Source: UBA5336 sp038745855
Lineage (GTDB): Bacteria > Pseudomonadota > Alphaproteobacteria > Caulobacterales > Hyphomonadaceae
Assembly: GCA_038745855.1 (NCBI GenBank)
Contig: JBCDLC010000011.1
Location: 13,253-77,252 of the forward strand
Length of the DNA stretch: 64,000 nucleotides
Direction: 5' to 3'
Below are positions 9,300 through 19,050 of this stretch, piece after piece. Made by a program: the position numbers and the translations under genes. How positions within the stretch are numbered: position 1 is the first letter of the stretch; every line of letters begins with the position of its first letter. The notes beneath the pieces were generated by a model. It was not told the origin of the DNA, did not search any database, and saw only the letters and a list, made by a program, of their open reading frames with translations.

Positions 9300-10240
9300 C
9301 AATGACGCCTGCGATCTCGTCGCTGCATCCCCTGTCTCCCCTCCATGTCGACCAGATCCCCGCTCCAGACCACCGCGCCTCGGCGCGCGATGTAGCCGAT
9401 GTGGTGAATTTTCTCGTTCTCGGGGTCCAGAAAGGCGGCACCACCTGGATCTGCGACATGCTCCGCCAGCATCCCGATGTGTTCATCCCGACTTGGAAGG
9501 AGCTCCGCTTCTTCAACCGCGACGCCAATTTCCAGAAAGGCTACGCCTGGTATCTCGACCTCTTCAGGGGCTACGGAGGCGCCAAGGCCGTTGGCGAAGG
9601 CAACCCCACCTATTTCTTCCACCGCTGCGATGTGCCCGGCAAGGACCTCTGGAACCACCCTGACGCTCCAGCCAGGATCAGGGAGGCTTTGCCGGGCTCG
9701 AAGCTGATCCTCTCCTTCCGCGATCCAGTCAAACGCGCCGTCTCAGCCTACCAACACTTCCTGACGAGGGGCCAGCTCACACCCTACAAACCCTTCCGGG
9801 ACGTCTGGGACGAGTACGGCATCCGCGCCCAGGGGGAATACGCAAACCAACTTGAACTCTGGCTGGAGCTTTTCCCGGCCGAACAGTTTCACATGATCGT
9901 CTTCGAGGACGACATCGCCCCTGATGCCGCCAAACAGGCGACCCTCGATGGCCTGTTCGACACGCTTGGCGTCGATCGCCTCACCGAAATCCCGGGGCTC
10001 TACGACCGCTCGAACGAAGCCCAGGCGCCAGCACTCGCACATTTCAACAATTTTGGCGCTTTCCGCGACAACGCACTCGGCCGCAAGCTCCGCGACGGCA
10101 TCAACCGAAGGCTGCCTAAATCGATCCAGGACCGCCTGAAAATAAGGATCCCGGACGCCGATCTCGACGCTCTGAGAGAACACTACCAGCCCCACAATGC
10201 GCGGCTGGAAGCGCTCATGGATCGGTCTCTGCCCTGGTAG
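9293..10240 (+). CDS. sulfotransferase domain protein (tandem copy 2)
   Basis: A 315-residue paralog of the preceding sulfotransferase, arising by tandem duplication. Shared blocks include LGVQKGGTTWICDML (PAPS loop), HPDVFIPTWKELRFF, SFRDPVKRAVSAYQHF (3'-phosphate site) and the C-terminal LPW end. The ATG at 9293 overlaps the upstream stop by 7 bases; an ATG at 9302 is an alternative. The two copies differ enough, especially in the central region and after residue 200, that distinct acceptor specificity is possible. It is convergent with a glycosyltransferase gene that ends 31 bases downstream. Confidence 0.85.
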   Translation: MVTMTPAISSLHPLSPLHVDQIPAPDHRASARDVADVVNFLVLGVQKGGTTWICDMLRQHPDVFIPTWKELRFFNRDANFQKGYAWYLDLFRGYGGAKAVGEGNPTYFFHRCDVPGKDLWNHPDAPARIREALPGSKLILSFRDPVKRAVSAYQHFLTRGQLTPYKPFRDVWDEYGIRAQGEYANQLELWLELFPAEQFHMIVFEDDIAPDAAKQATLDGLFDTLGVDRLTEIPGLYDRSNEAQAPALAHFNNFGAFRDNALGRKLRDGINRRLPKSIQDRLKIRIPDADLDALREHYQPHNARLEALMDRSLPW

Positions 10241-10271
10241 GACTGCCGACCAGACGCCACCCCGAGGGCGC

Positions 10272-11528
10272 TTAATCGGCAAGGGCCCCGGTATCCGCGC
10301 CTTGTCGGCCCGTTGCTTGGGCCCCTCTTCCATTGGTGGCGTCTGCAAGCGTGGTCCCGGCGGATGCGGGGCTTGGCGGATCCGGTGTCAGTTTCACGCG
10401 CTCGGTCGTCCGCATGCGGCGCGGTCGCGACCGGAACGCGATGCGCTGCCATATCCAGAGACCAACGCCCAATACCAACAACGCACCGAATACGGCTGCA
10501 CCGGTCATGTTCGACGGGTCAGCGCGAGCCGCACTAAACACAGCGGAGACAAGGCAAATAAGGGAAAATCCCCACCAGAGGATGGCCACACGTACGGGCG
10601 ATGCCCCCCGCCGGATGAGAAGTTGATAGGCATGCTCCCTGTGCCCCGAAAGAAGCGGCTGGCGCAGCAAGGCGCGATAGACAAGCGTCAAACCGGCATC
10701 GACGAGGAACGGCAGCGCAAGCGTCAAGGGATACCAGATCCCCACATGGGCGCCCGTAAAGGCTGCAAAAACCGAAAAAAGCCCGCCGATAGAAAGCGCG
10801 CCGGTGTCGCCGCCATAGATCTGGCCCCGCAGGTTCCAGGCGACGAAGCCCGCGATGGCCATCACCGCCATCAAAGGCGTGAGCAACACGACGCGTGTTG
10901 GCTCGTCGACGTAGTCAAGCATCGGCCGATAAGCGATGCCGAGCCCGATGGCGACCCCGGCAAACATGATCGCCAGGCACCCGAAGGCGAGCCCGTCCGC
11001 ACCGTCCATGAAGTTCGCAGCGTTGGTGAAAACAAGAATCCAGATCGCGAGCACCGCCGCGATAATGGCGGACCCCTGCACGCTGCCTCCGGAAGGCATC
11101 GCTGTGGCGTTTTCTCCTGGCACGCCGAATTGGAACGGGACTGGAAGATCGACGGCTGGCAATTGTGCCGCAACCGCAGCAGCCCCTGCAGCGAGAAGCA
11201 CAAGCTTTAGAAAAGCGGACAATCCAAAGACATCGTCCAATGCACCGAGCAGGCCCAACGCGATCACGAAGATCACCCACCCGCCAAAGGGTTGAACCGT
11301 GTAAAGCCCGCCCGCGAGCGCCAGTGGTCCTGTTCCCGCGAGCACAGTAATCACGAGCAACGGAACAGCAAGACCTGAGAGGATCGCCAACCCGCCGGCG
11401 GTTGGCACCGGACTTTCCTGGAACTTGCGTTCACCATCCGGAGCGTCCTTCACCGATACCGATATCAGTAGTCGGGACATGGCGAAGGACACCGCAAACG
11501 GAAGAAACAAGAGGATGAACCACGCCAT
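10272..11528 (-). CDS. MraY/WecA-like polyprenyl-phosphate sugar-1-phosphate transferase
   Basis: A multi-pass membrane protein of glycosyltransferase family 4, which transfers a sugar-1-phosphate from a UDP-sugar to undecaprenyl phosphate and so starts a lipid-linked glycan. Visible: about ten hydrophobic segments, the LGALDDVFGL motif (Mg-binding aspartates), NAANFMDGADGLA (cytosolic catalytic loop) and SGHREHAYQ (HxxH-type loop). The roughly 90 residues after the last membrane segment are a disordered, basic tail rich in Pro, Ala and Arg, so the protein is longer than typical WecA. The donor sugar cannot be read from sequence. Neighbouring sulfotransferases hint at a sulfated envelope glycan. 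Confidence 0.85.
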   Translation of the reverse strand: MAWFILLFLPFAVSFAMSRLLISVSVKDAPDGERKFQESPVPTAGGLAILSGLAVPLLVITVLAGTGPLALAGGLYTVQPFGGWVIFVIALGLLGALDDVFGLSAFLKLVLLAAGAAAVAAQLPAVDLPVPFQFGVPGENATAMPSGGSVQGSAIIAAVLAIWILVFTNAANFMDGADGLAFGCLAIMFAGVAIGLGIAYRPMLDYVDEPTRVVLLTPLMAVMAIAGFVAWNLRGQIYGGDTGALSIGGLFSVFAAFTGAHVGIWYPLTLALPFLVDAGLTLVYRALLRQPLLSGHREHAYQLLIRRGASPVRVAILWWGFSLICLVSAVFSAARADPSNMTGAAVFGALLVLGVGLWIWQRIAFRSRPRRMRTTERVKLTPDPPSPASAGTTLADATNGRGAQATGRQGADTGALAD

Positions 11529-11537
11529 GGCATGAGC

Positions 11538-12434
11538 CTATCTTAGCTGGGTCACCCTTGCCCACCAGTGCGGTGCCAATCTCTCTAATTCGTCACGGGC
11601 GGCCTTAGCTGCGACGGTCGTTTCGAAGAGGGCAAAGCAGGACGCACCTGAGCCCGACATTCTGACAAGCCTTGCCGCCGGTAAGGCCCGCAGGGTTTCC
11701 AGGACCGTCCCGATCTCGGGAATAGACGCGCAGGCAGGCCCTTCGAGATCGTTGCTCGTTGCGGCGCTCAGCCAATCGATCAGTTCGGTTGTCTCCGTCC
11801 AGTCCGTCGGTATCGGGCAGTCAAGCGCCCCTAGAGCTCGCCGACCCAGGTCCAGCTTATCGAATGCGGCGAACACCGGTCCTGTGGGACACGCGATCAT
11901 CGGGTTCACCAACAGTGCCGGTAGCTCCGGCAGTCCAGCAATCGGATGGACCTGGGCGCCATCGTCTTGCATTCGGCACGCCCGTGAGAGGACGCAAGCC
12001 GGCACGTCGCCCCCCAGCTGGGCAGCCATGTCCATCAATGCCGGTGCACCCAACCCCGCAACCGCTCCCAGCGTTCGCAGCACCGCGCCCGCATCGGATG
12101 ATCCACCGCCCAGGCCGGCGGCAACGGGCAAACGCTTGTCCAGGGTGATGGCGTAGCGGGGCAGACTGGGAACCTCAGCCACGAGCGCCCGTACCGCCCG
12201 CAGCACAAGGTTATCCGCAAGCGGCCCAGCCGCCTCCGCTCCCACACCCGTAACGTCGAGGCGGAAATGATCTGCGGCGGAGAAAATCAGGTGGTCCGCC
12301 CCGTTTTCATCCGCAAACACGACAAGGGAATCGAGCGGGTGACGACCATCCTCACGGGCAGGACCCACGTGCAGGAACAAGTTGACCTTCGCCGGTGCAA
12401 ACACGCGATCGGGCACCACCGTCATATCCTGCAT
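11538..12434 (-). CDS. ispE: 4-diphosphocytidyl-2-C-methyl-D-erythritol kinase
   Basis: GHMP-family kinase of the MEP isoprenoid pathway. Visible: substrate motif APAKVNLFLHVG near the N-terminus, the ATP-binding loop PVAAGLGGGSSDAGA (about residue 100) and the C-terminal MSGSGASCFALF. Length of about 298 residues fits. A long frame extends upstream into the TPR gene, but family N-termini begin near ATG 12434 or 12425; I give the former. It starts 26 bases after the stop of the upstream TPR lipoprotein gene, in the same direction, so the two are probably cotranscribed. Confidence 0.95.
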   Translation of the reverse strand: MQDMTVVPDRVFAPAKVNLFLHVGPAREDGRHPLDSLVVFADENGADHLIFSAADHFRLDVTGVGAEAAGPLADNLVLRAVRALVAEVPSLPRYAITLDKRLPVAAGLGGGSSDAGAVLRTLGAVAGLGAPALMDMAAQLGGDVPACVLSRACRMQDDGAQVHPIAGLPELPALLVNPMIACPTGPVFAAFDKLDLGRRALGALDCPIPTDWTETTELIDWLSAATSNDLEGPACASIPEIGTVLETLRALPAARLVRMSGSGASCFALFETTVAAKAARDELERLAPHWWARVTQLR

Positions 12435-12460
12435 GGAGGCCGGTGCGCCCGGTGCAGGGC

Positions 12461-14245
12461 TCAAGGCTGCGATACAGTGCGAGTCGCCTCCGAGAGCGAC
12501 GCGCCGACGAGGCCTGCTGTGCGCGGCGGCAGGCCCGCCACGAGCTTCCGGCGCAACCCGATCGCCCGGGCCTCCTCGGGATCCAGTTCGAGGGCACGCG
12601 TCCATTGGAAGGTGGCTTCACGGTGACGCCCAAGACGCCAATAGGCATCGCCCAGATGGTCGTTGACCGTTGCACTTGTGGGGGAAAGGGAAACCGCCCG
12701 CTCGAGTGTTGTCATCGCGTCATGGTATCGACCCACATGGAAGTATGCCCAGCCCAGAGAGTCGATGATCGGCCCCGCTTCAGGACGCAGCGCGGCGGCC
12801 TTTTCGAGCATGGGCACGGCGGCGTCGAGATTGCTTTTCTGATCAATCCAGACCCCGCCGAGACGGTTCATCACATCTGGATTATCGGGCGCCAGTTCCA
12901 GCGAGCGAACAAGATCGGCCTCTGCACGCTCCCACGCGCCTAGCCGCTCAAGGATTGCGCCGCGGGCGAGAAACAACCGCCAGTCTTCCCGGCCCGCACG
13001 CGCATCTTCCGCAATGACGGCCGTGAACACCTCGCTCGCTTTTGCATCATCACCATTCGTCGCCAGCAAATCTCCATACTGGACGCGCAGGTCACGGTCA
13101 GCGGTTTGGCCAACGGCATCGGCCGCAATCGTGAGTGCCCGGTCCATCTCTCCGCTGCTCGCAACTGCCCACGCGCGCTGGGCCTGGGCTGCGGCATAGA
13201 AGGGCGAATGGGCGGGCACCTGTTCGAGGACTGCCGCCGCTTCGACGAACCGGCCATTCCGGTCGAGCGTATCGGCCCACAGCGTTCGTGCCGCATCGAG
13301 GGATGGGTCAAGCTTTAGCGCCAATGCGAAATAGACGCCGGGCAGGTCGCTATCGCTTCGGGCCGCCAGGGCGGCAGCAGATGCATAAAGCCCCAACGCC
13401 GCACCCTCAGCGCTCGAAAGACGGGGGACATCGACCGCCTCGCCTGTCGCAATGGACCGGCGTAGCTGCGTGAGCTTCGGATTGCGCCCCACCTCAGCGG
13501 TGAAGCTGTCAATCCGCTCGAACGCTGCAGCGGTGTCACCGCGCGACGCCATCAGCCGGGCCTGGGCATCTGTGGCAATCGCGAGACGCGGGCCCATGGC
13601 GTCGAGACGCTCGAATGTTGCAAGCGCAAGGTCGTCTTCGCGGGCGGCCACTTGAAGCAGGCCCTCCATGGCGAGTGTCACCGTCTGGACCGCAAAGGCA
13701 TCATCGCCCGCCTGCCTCAACACCCCAAGGGCCGCGGAAAGGTCCACCTCTTCGAAGGCAATCCAGGCCGCAAGACTGATCGCCATGGAGCGATTGAACG
13801 GACCAAACCGTTCAGATGAAAGGTGTGCAATGGCGCGGTCCGGCCGGTTGGCGACCAGCGTGTCGACGGCAAGGGTGAGCCGGCTCAACGAAGAGCCCCC
13901 GTTCTCGCCGGCAGAAGCTTTCCGGGCAAACGCCACGGCCCGATCGAAATCTCCAGACATGAGCGCTGCGTACACGCCACGGGCGGCGATGGGATCACCA
14001 TCGGGTAATTCGTCAAGCACCGACGCATATTGCGCGACCGCCTCAGCTGGATCGTTATTGAGCGCAGCATAGCGAGCGATCAGAACCGCGCTAAATGCAT
14101 CGGCGTCGGCAGGCTTGGCAAACATCGGGGGATGGAAACTATGACGGGCCGCCGGTCCCGCTGAAGTGGCACATCCTACCGTGGCAAGCGCCCCTAGGGA
14201 CGCAAGGCCCGCCGATGCATACACTCCCAGTCTCCTCGGCATCAT
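12461..14245 (-). CDS. TPR-repeat lipoprotein or secreted protein
   Basis: A 594-residue protein with an N-terminal signal sequence ending in LATVGC (probable lipobox) and tetratricopeptide repeats through most of its length; the C-terminal repeats are clearest (for example GGVWIDQKSN, DSLGWAYFHVGRYHDAM, DHLGDAYWRLGRHREA, spaced by about 34 residues). The C-terminal repeat block closely resembles that of the next TPR gene upstream. Probably periplasmic, membrane-anchored and involved in protein-protein contacts; no enzymatic motif. It sits between a paralog and ispE. Confidence 0.82.
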   Translation of the reverse strand: MMPRRLGVYASAGLASLGALATVGCATSAGPAARHSFHPPMFAKPADADAFSAVLIARYAALNNDPAEAVAQYASVLDELPDGDPIAARGVYAALMSGDFDRAVAFARKASAGENGGSSLSRLTLAVDTLVANRPDRAIAHLSSERFGPFNRSMAISLAAWIAFEEVDLSAALGVLRQAGDDAFAVQTVTLAMEGLLQVAAREDDLALATFERLDAMGPRLAIATDAQARLMASRGDTAAAFERIDSFTAEVGRNPKLTQLRRSIATGEAVDVPRLSSAEGAALGLYASAAALAARSDSDLPGVYFALALKLDPSLDAARTLWADTLDRNGRFVEAAAVLEQVPAHSPFYAAAQAQRAWAVASSGEMDRALTIAADAVGQTADRDLRVQYGDLLATNGDDAKASEVFTAVIAEDARAGREDWRLFLARGAILERLGAWERAEADLVRSLELAPDNPDVMNRLGGVWIDQKSNLDAAVPMLEKAAALRPEAGPIIDSLGWAYFHVGRYHDAMTTLERAVSLSPTSATVNDHLGDAYWRLGRHREATFQWTRALELDPEEARAIGLRRKLVAGLPPRTAGLVGASLSEATRTVSQP

Positions 14246-14392
14246 GCCGAAATCCTCCCTGCGCTTTCCTCCCGCCGTGGACGTTTTTCATCCTCCGGCC
14301 TCCTCCATTGTCGCCTTTTCCGCGCCTGGCTGCAACAACAGGGTTTCACTTCATCACGGCATGCAAGACCCGCAACCATTTTTTCGCGCCGA

Positions 14393-16333
14393 TCATGTTT
14401 CCCGCGACTCCAGATCGGCTGGCTCTGCATCGACCCGCGGCAAAGGCTGTTTTTCTGGTGCCGGGACACTGAGGCCCGCGTCGAGCTTTTCGAGAATGGT
14501 CTTGCGAACTTCTTCTGGCGGAAACTCGGCCAGCGAGGTCTCCCACGCTCTGCGCGCGCCCTCCTGGTCATCCATGTACCAAAGTATATCGCCCAGATGG
14601 TCCTCGATTTCCCAGTGCTTCTGGGGAGCCAGTTCATCGCGGGCGAGTTCAATCAGCCGCTTCGCGTCTTCTAGGTGACCAAGCTTGAAATAGGCCCAGC
14701 CGAGGCTATCAGCGATGTAGGGATTGTTCGAGGCCAAGGCATTCGCAAGGTACAGCACCTTGAAGGCTTCGTCATACCCCTCGGTATGCTGGAGAAGGAA
14801 ATACCCGTAGGTATTCAGCATGTAAGGATCGTCCGGCCGCTTCAGCCGTTCAATCTGGAGCAGTCGGATGGCACGGTCGATCATGCCCGCTTCGCCCATG
14901 ACATTGGCCAGGGCCATGCGCCGGTCGTGGGTGTTATCGAGGTCGCGCGCCCGGCTGGCGAAGACAACGGCGTCCTCGTAGCGGCCAAACTGTTGCAGAA
15001 TGCTGGCCTTCATGCCGTTGAAACCGGCTTCCTCAGCGGGGTTCGTAACCAGCGTGATCGCCGTATCGGCCAGCGATAGTGCACGCTCTTCATCCCCCAT
15101 CAGGGCATGCAGGCCAATCGCCCCGGAATAGACTGAAAGCTGGTCATCTTCATCCGCAATATCGATCGCTTTCGCGATGGCGTCACGGGCCGGATCCGGC
15201 TGGTCATCCATCAGAAGGGACTGGGCCGCCGCGATCTGGAGACTGGCCTCGGGCTCTGGCGCCGTCAGCGCCGTATGCGCAGCGCCCTTGTACAGCGCTT
15301 CATTGGCAAGCGTGCCAACGACAATTTCCCTGAGCGTCTCGCTTGTTGGATCAACGAGCAGGGCAAGCTGGTCGAAGGTCGCCCGTTGCTCGTTCAAGCC
15401 CCTGAGCCGGCGCCCGACCATCGCATTGCGAATGAGGTCCTGCTGGTAGAAGGCCAGCGACAGGTCGCTGATCGACCGGGCAAACCCGCCCATCATGGTC
15501 AGCGGCTCGGTATCGAGGCCGCGCCCTGTCTCCAGGGAATTGATGGCCGCATCGTACTGAACGGCGCGCTCGGGCTCTGCCGCGGCCAATGTGCGGTAGA
15601 CATCCTTTGCCTCCTCGATCCGGCCCATACGCTGGAGCAGCAAGGTCCTGCGGGAGACCACCATTTGCACGTGGGTGAAGATCAAACCCTGCGGGTCGAA
15701 TTCATGCTCCGGCGCCTCGATCCGGGCCGGTGTCAACGACGCGTAGACCGCAAGCGCCTCTTCCTCCCGGCCGGCCGCCTCGAGCATGGACGCGAGCGAG
15801 AGATCACCTGTCAGACCGGGCAGCGCAGCGGACGCGCGGCGCTGGGCCGAGATGGCACCGCTGACATCGCCCTCAATGGCGAGAAGCCAGGCCGTTGCGA
15901 AATCGCCGAGCAACTCGCCATAGGCACTTGCGTCTTCCGAAGAGAGAAACAGGCGCGCAGCGTCGAGGTCGCCATCGGCGATGCGGTCGACGGCAAGGAT
16001 GAACGGACCAATCCCATCCGGCGCCTCGCCATCCTCGAAGGCCTCCGAGGTGAAAGCAATAAACGCCGCCATATCGCCCGCTTCGAGCGCGTCGCGCGGG
16101 GTCTCGTATCCATCGAGCCCCAGGGGCGTACCGTTCGGCGCCCTCACGGCTGTTGCAAGCGCGTTCTTCGAAAGCACGGCGCCACCGAAACGCTCGGCGG
16201 CACTGGAGGGATCAAGTTCGGCAATCGCGGGCTCTGAAGACCCGATCGCATCCTGCGCTGCACAACCGCTCAGGCTCGTTGCAGCGAAAAGGACGGCGAA
16301 TAGGACACGGTGACTCAAGGCAATGGCTCCCAT
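14393..16333 (-). CDS. TPR-repeat lipoprotein (paralog of neighbour)
   Basis: A 646-residue protein. Starting at ATG 16333, the N-terminus is a lipoprotein signal peptide with lipobox LSGC (cysteine near residue 24). It is built of TPR-like helical repeats, clearest at the C-terminus: NTYGYFLLQHTEGYDEA, DSLGWAYFKLGHLEDA, DHLGDILWYMDDQEGA. The DSLGWAYF/DHLGD pattern is shared with the neighbouring TPR gene, so the two are paralogs. The gene lies between ETF-QO and ispE. Function unknown; outer-membrane or periplasmic scaffold is the likeliest role. Confidence 0.82.
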   Translation of the reverse strand: MGAIALSHRVLFAVLFAATSLSGCAAQDAIGSSEPAIAELDPSSAAERFGGAVLSKNALATAVRAPNGTPLGLDGYETPRDALEAGDMAAFIAFTSEAFEDGEAPDGIGPFILAVDRIADGDLDAARLFLSSEDASAYGELLGDFATAWLLAIEGDVSGAISAQRRASAALPGLTGDLSLASMLEAAGREEEALAVYASLTPARIEAPEHEFDPQGLIFTHVQMVVSRRTLLLQRMGRIEEAKDVYRTLAAAEPERAVQYDAAINSLETGRGLDTEPLTMMGGFARSISDLSLAFYQQDLIRNAMVGRRLRGLNEQRATFDQLALLVDPTSETLREIVVGTLANEALYKGAAHTALTAPEPEASLQIAAAQSLLMDDQPDPARDAIAKAIDIADEDDQLSVYSGAIGLHALMGDEERALSLADTAITLVTNPAEEAGFNGMKASILQQFGRYEDAVVFASRARDLDNTHDRRMALANVMGEAGMIDRAIRLLQIERLKRPDDPYMLNTYGYFLLQHTEGYDEAFKVLYLANALASNNPYIADSLGWAYFKLGHLEDAKRLIELARDELAPQKHWEIEDHLGDILWYMDDQEGARRAWETSLAEFPPEEVRKTILEKLDAGLSVPAPEKQPLPRVDAEPADLESRET

Positions 16334-16447
16334 GCGAACAAACCCAAATGTGCATGGATGCCGGCCCGTCGGCAACCGCTCAAGGCTGTGCTCGCAAGGA
16401 TTTCATCACCGATGGGCCTGCATTAACCAGGCCGGCCCCCGCCGTCT

Positions 16448-18130
16448 TTACATGTTCGGGTAGGCGGGACCGCCGCCGCCTTCAGGCGTCACCCAGGTAA
16501 TGTTCTGGTTCGGGTCCTTGATATCACAGGTCTTGCAGTGGATGCAGTTCTGCGAATTGATCTGGAACCGCTGCCCGCCCTCAGGCTCTTCGACCCATTC
16601 ATACACCCCAGCCGGGCAATACCGGGCCGAGGGTCCATCGAAGATATCCAATTCCGACGCCTTCTGGATTTCGGCATCCTTCACATGCAAGTGCACCGGC
16701 TGGTCTTCGGCGTGATAGGTATTGGTGAAAGATACGTTGGTCAGCTTGTCGAAGCTGATCACGCCGTCCGGTTTTGGATAGGCAATCGGCTTGAACTTGC
16801 TTGCCGGCTTCAGCGCGGCTGCGTCGTTCTTCAGGTGGGACAGCGTCGGCAGGTAGCCGAAGCCGAACCACGACCGAAGATACATGTCGGGCAGGCCCAG
16901 CGCGGCACCGACGAGGGTTCCATAACGCGACATGAGCGGCTTCGTGTTCCGCACTTTTGCCAGATCATCATAGATCCAGCTCTCGCGGTAGGCCGTGTCC
17001 ATCTCGTCGAGCGCATCGTTGGCGCGGCCCTCGGCAAGCGCATCCATCACGCATTCAGCCGCCAGCATGCCTGACTTCATCGCATTGTGCGTGCCCTTGA
17101 TCCTCGGAAGGTTCACGAAACCGGCTGAGCAGCCGATCAGCGCGCCACCGGGGAAACCGAGCTTGGGAACCGATTGCAGACCGCCAGACGTGATCGCCCG
17201 CGCACCATAGGCCACCCGCTTGCCGCCCTCGATATGGGGCAGAATATCCGGGTGGTGCTTGTAGCGTTGGAACTCCTCATAAGGGGCAATGTAGGGGTTC
17301 TTGTAGTTGAGGTGCACCACGTAGCCGACGGAGACAAACGCTTCGCCATTGTCGCGGAACTTGTAGAGGAACCCGCCGCCGCTGGATGCGGCCGTATCGG
17401 CGGGCCAGCCGAACGTGTGCTGGGCCAGCCCCTCGTCGAAATTGTCCTCCGGCACTGACCAGACTTCCTTGAGCCCGATGCCGTACTTCTGCGGATCGCA
17501 ATTTGCCTCCAGATCGTACTTCGCCTTCACCTGCTTGGTCAGTGAGCCCCGCGCGCCTTCCGCGAAGAACGTATACTTACCGAGGATTTCCATCCCGGGC
17601 TCATAGTCCGGCTTGTGCTCTCCATCTTCGGCGATGCCCATCACACCAGCAACGACCCCCCGCACAGCGCCCTCGCCGTTGTAGAGAACTTCAGAAGCGG
17701 CAAATCCCGGATAAACTTCGACGCCCATGGCTTCAACCTGCTCTCCGAGCCAGCGGCACACATTCGCGAGAGAGCCCGCGTAACAGCCATGGTTGTGCAT
17801 CAGGTTGGGGAACAGGAAGTTGGGGAAGGACACGGAGCCCTTCGGCCCAAGCTGCATATACCGGTCTTTCGTGATCGGTGTGACCAACGGCCTGTCATCA
17901 CGGTCACGCCAGTCAGGGATCAACTCGTCGAGCGCCTTCGGGTCGAGCACAAGTCCTGACAGGATATGGGCGCCGATCTCACCGCCTTTCTCGAGCACGA
18001 CGCAGGTGCGCTCCTCGCCGGTCTCTTCGGCAAGCTGCATGAAACGGATCGCCGCGCACAGCCCCGATGGACCGCCGCCGACGATAACAAGGTCATACTC
18101 CATCGCTTCACGTTCAATGGCGTCTGACAT
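16448..18130 (-). CDS. electron transfer flavoprotein-ubiquinone oxidoreductase
   Basis: ETF-QO passes electrons from electron-transfer flavoprotein (fatty acid and amino acid oxidation) to ubiquinone at the inner membrane. The 560-residue protein has an N-terminal FAD dinucleotide fold VIVGGGPSGLCA, the ubiquinone/FAD domain, and a C-terminal [4Fe-4S] domain with cysteines in YCPAGVYEW and NCIHCKTCDIKDP. Start: ATG 18130 is preceded by GGAGGAG at good distance, so the 12 extra upstream codons are not used. The two acyl-CoA hydratases in this window fit the same beta-oxidation physiology. Confidence 0.95.
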   Translation of the reverse strand: MSDAIEREAMEYDLVIVGGGPSGLCAAIRFMQLAEETGEERTCVVLEKGGEIGAHILSGLVLDPKALDELIPDWRDRDDRPLVTPITKDRYMQLGPKGSVSFPNFLFPNLMHNHGCYAGSLANVCRWLGEQVEAMGVEVYPGFAASEVLYNGEGAVRGVVAGVMGIAEDGEHKPDYEPGMEILGKYTFFAEGARGSLTKQVKAKYDLEANCDPQKYGIGLKEVWSVPEDNFDEGLAQHTFGWPADTAASSGGGFLYKFRDNGEAFVSVGYVVHLNYKNPYIAPYEEFQRYKHHPDILPHIEGGKRVAYGARAITSGGLQSVPKLGFPGGALIGCSAGFVNLPRIKGTHNAMKSGMLAAECVMDALAEGRANDALDEMDTAYRESWIYDDLAKVRNTKPLMSRYGTLVGAALGLPDMYLRSWFGFGYLPTLSHLKNDAAALKPASKFKPIAYPKPDGVISFDKLTNVSFTNTYHAEDQPVHLHVKDAEIQKASELDIFDGPSARYCPAGVYEWVEEPEGGQRFQINSQNCIHCKTCDIKDPNQNITWVTPEGGGGPAYPNM

Positions 18131-18226
18131 CAATACTCCTCCGCTCCGGCCGACTTGGCGCGACACTCGAAATTATGCTCAAAGTCTTCATCTATTCTTG
18201 AAACCGAAGAAAACATCCGCGTCTCA

Positions 18227-19027
18227 ATGTCTCAAACTGTCGACGACCCTGCCCTGGCGAGCCTGACTCTGTGGTGGCGAGATATGGGGATTGTCGCCGA
18301 CGAAGCCCACATCCGCGCGCACGGGACTGCCCGAACGGTTGCAAGCGAGACACAAGCGCCGCCCAGAAAGGCGCCCCCTGCCAGGATGTCCCGAAAGGCG
18401 CGGCAGCGTACGCCCGCCGAATGGAGCCAAGTCGCAGGGGCAACCGCCGCCGCCTGCAAGACCCATGGGGAGCTTGTCGATGCGATTACCGCTTTCGACG
18501 GCTGCCCGCTGAAGGAGGCGGCAACAAAGACAGTGGTGTTCGATGGCGTTCAGGGTGCGCCCGTCATGGTCATCGGCGAAGGGCCTGGCCGGGACGAAGA
18601 CCTCGCGGGCCTCCCATTCGTGGGGCGGGCCGGCAAACTCCTGGACAAGATGCTCGCAAGCATCGACATCGACCGAACGCGCAACGCACTCATCACCAAC
18701 GTCAATTACTGGCGCCCGCCCCGGAACCGAAACCCCGAGGCGGACGAATTACAGGTCTGCGCCCCCTTCGTGCACCGCATGATCGCACTCAATCGGCCCA
18801 AACTGATCATCGCAGCGGGGGCCGTGCCGGCAAAGGCCCTGCTCGGCTCCTCCAGCGGCATCATGAAGCTGCGCGGTACGCAGCAATCGCTTGAAGTGAC
18901 CGGCGCCGGCACCATCCCGCTGATGCCCATCCTGCACCCGGCCTACCTCCTTCGCCGACCCGAAGAGAAAGCCCGCGCGTGGCGAGACTTGCTGACCATC
19001 GAAAACCTGCTGCAGTCGCTCACCTGA
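18227..19027 (+). CDS. uracil-DNA glycosylase, family 4 type
   Basis: Removes uracil from DNA in base excision repair. The 266-residue protein has a variable basic N-terminal ~75 residues, then FDGCPLKEAATKTVVFDG (one Fe-S ligand), catalytic/phosphate motif GEGPGRDEDLAGLPFVGRAG, the NVNYWRPPRNRNP segment, VCAPF, and the DNA-intercalation motif LHPAYLLRR. The alpha-type enzymes have this cysteine arrangement. Start at ATG 18227; upstream codons in the same frame run toward the divergent ETF-QO gene and are unlikely to be used. Confidence 0.9.
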   Translation: MSQTVDDPALASLTLWWRDMGIVADEAHIRAHGTARTVASETQAPPRKAPPARMSRKARQRTPAEWSQVAGATAAACKTHGELVDAITAFDGCPLKEAATKTVVFDGVQGAPVMVIGEGPGRDEDLAGLPFVGRAGKLLDKMLASIDIDRTRNALITNVNYWRPPRNRNPEADELQVCAPFVHRMIALNRPKLIIAAGAVPAKALLGSSSGIMKLRGTQQSLEVTGAGTIPLMPILHPAYLLRRPEEKARAWRDLLTIENLLQSLT

Positions 19028-19050
19028 GCCCGCGCAAAAGAGGACACGCC

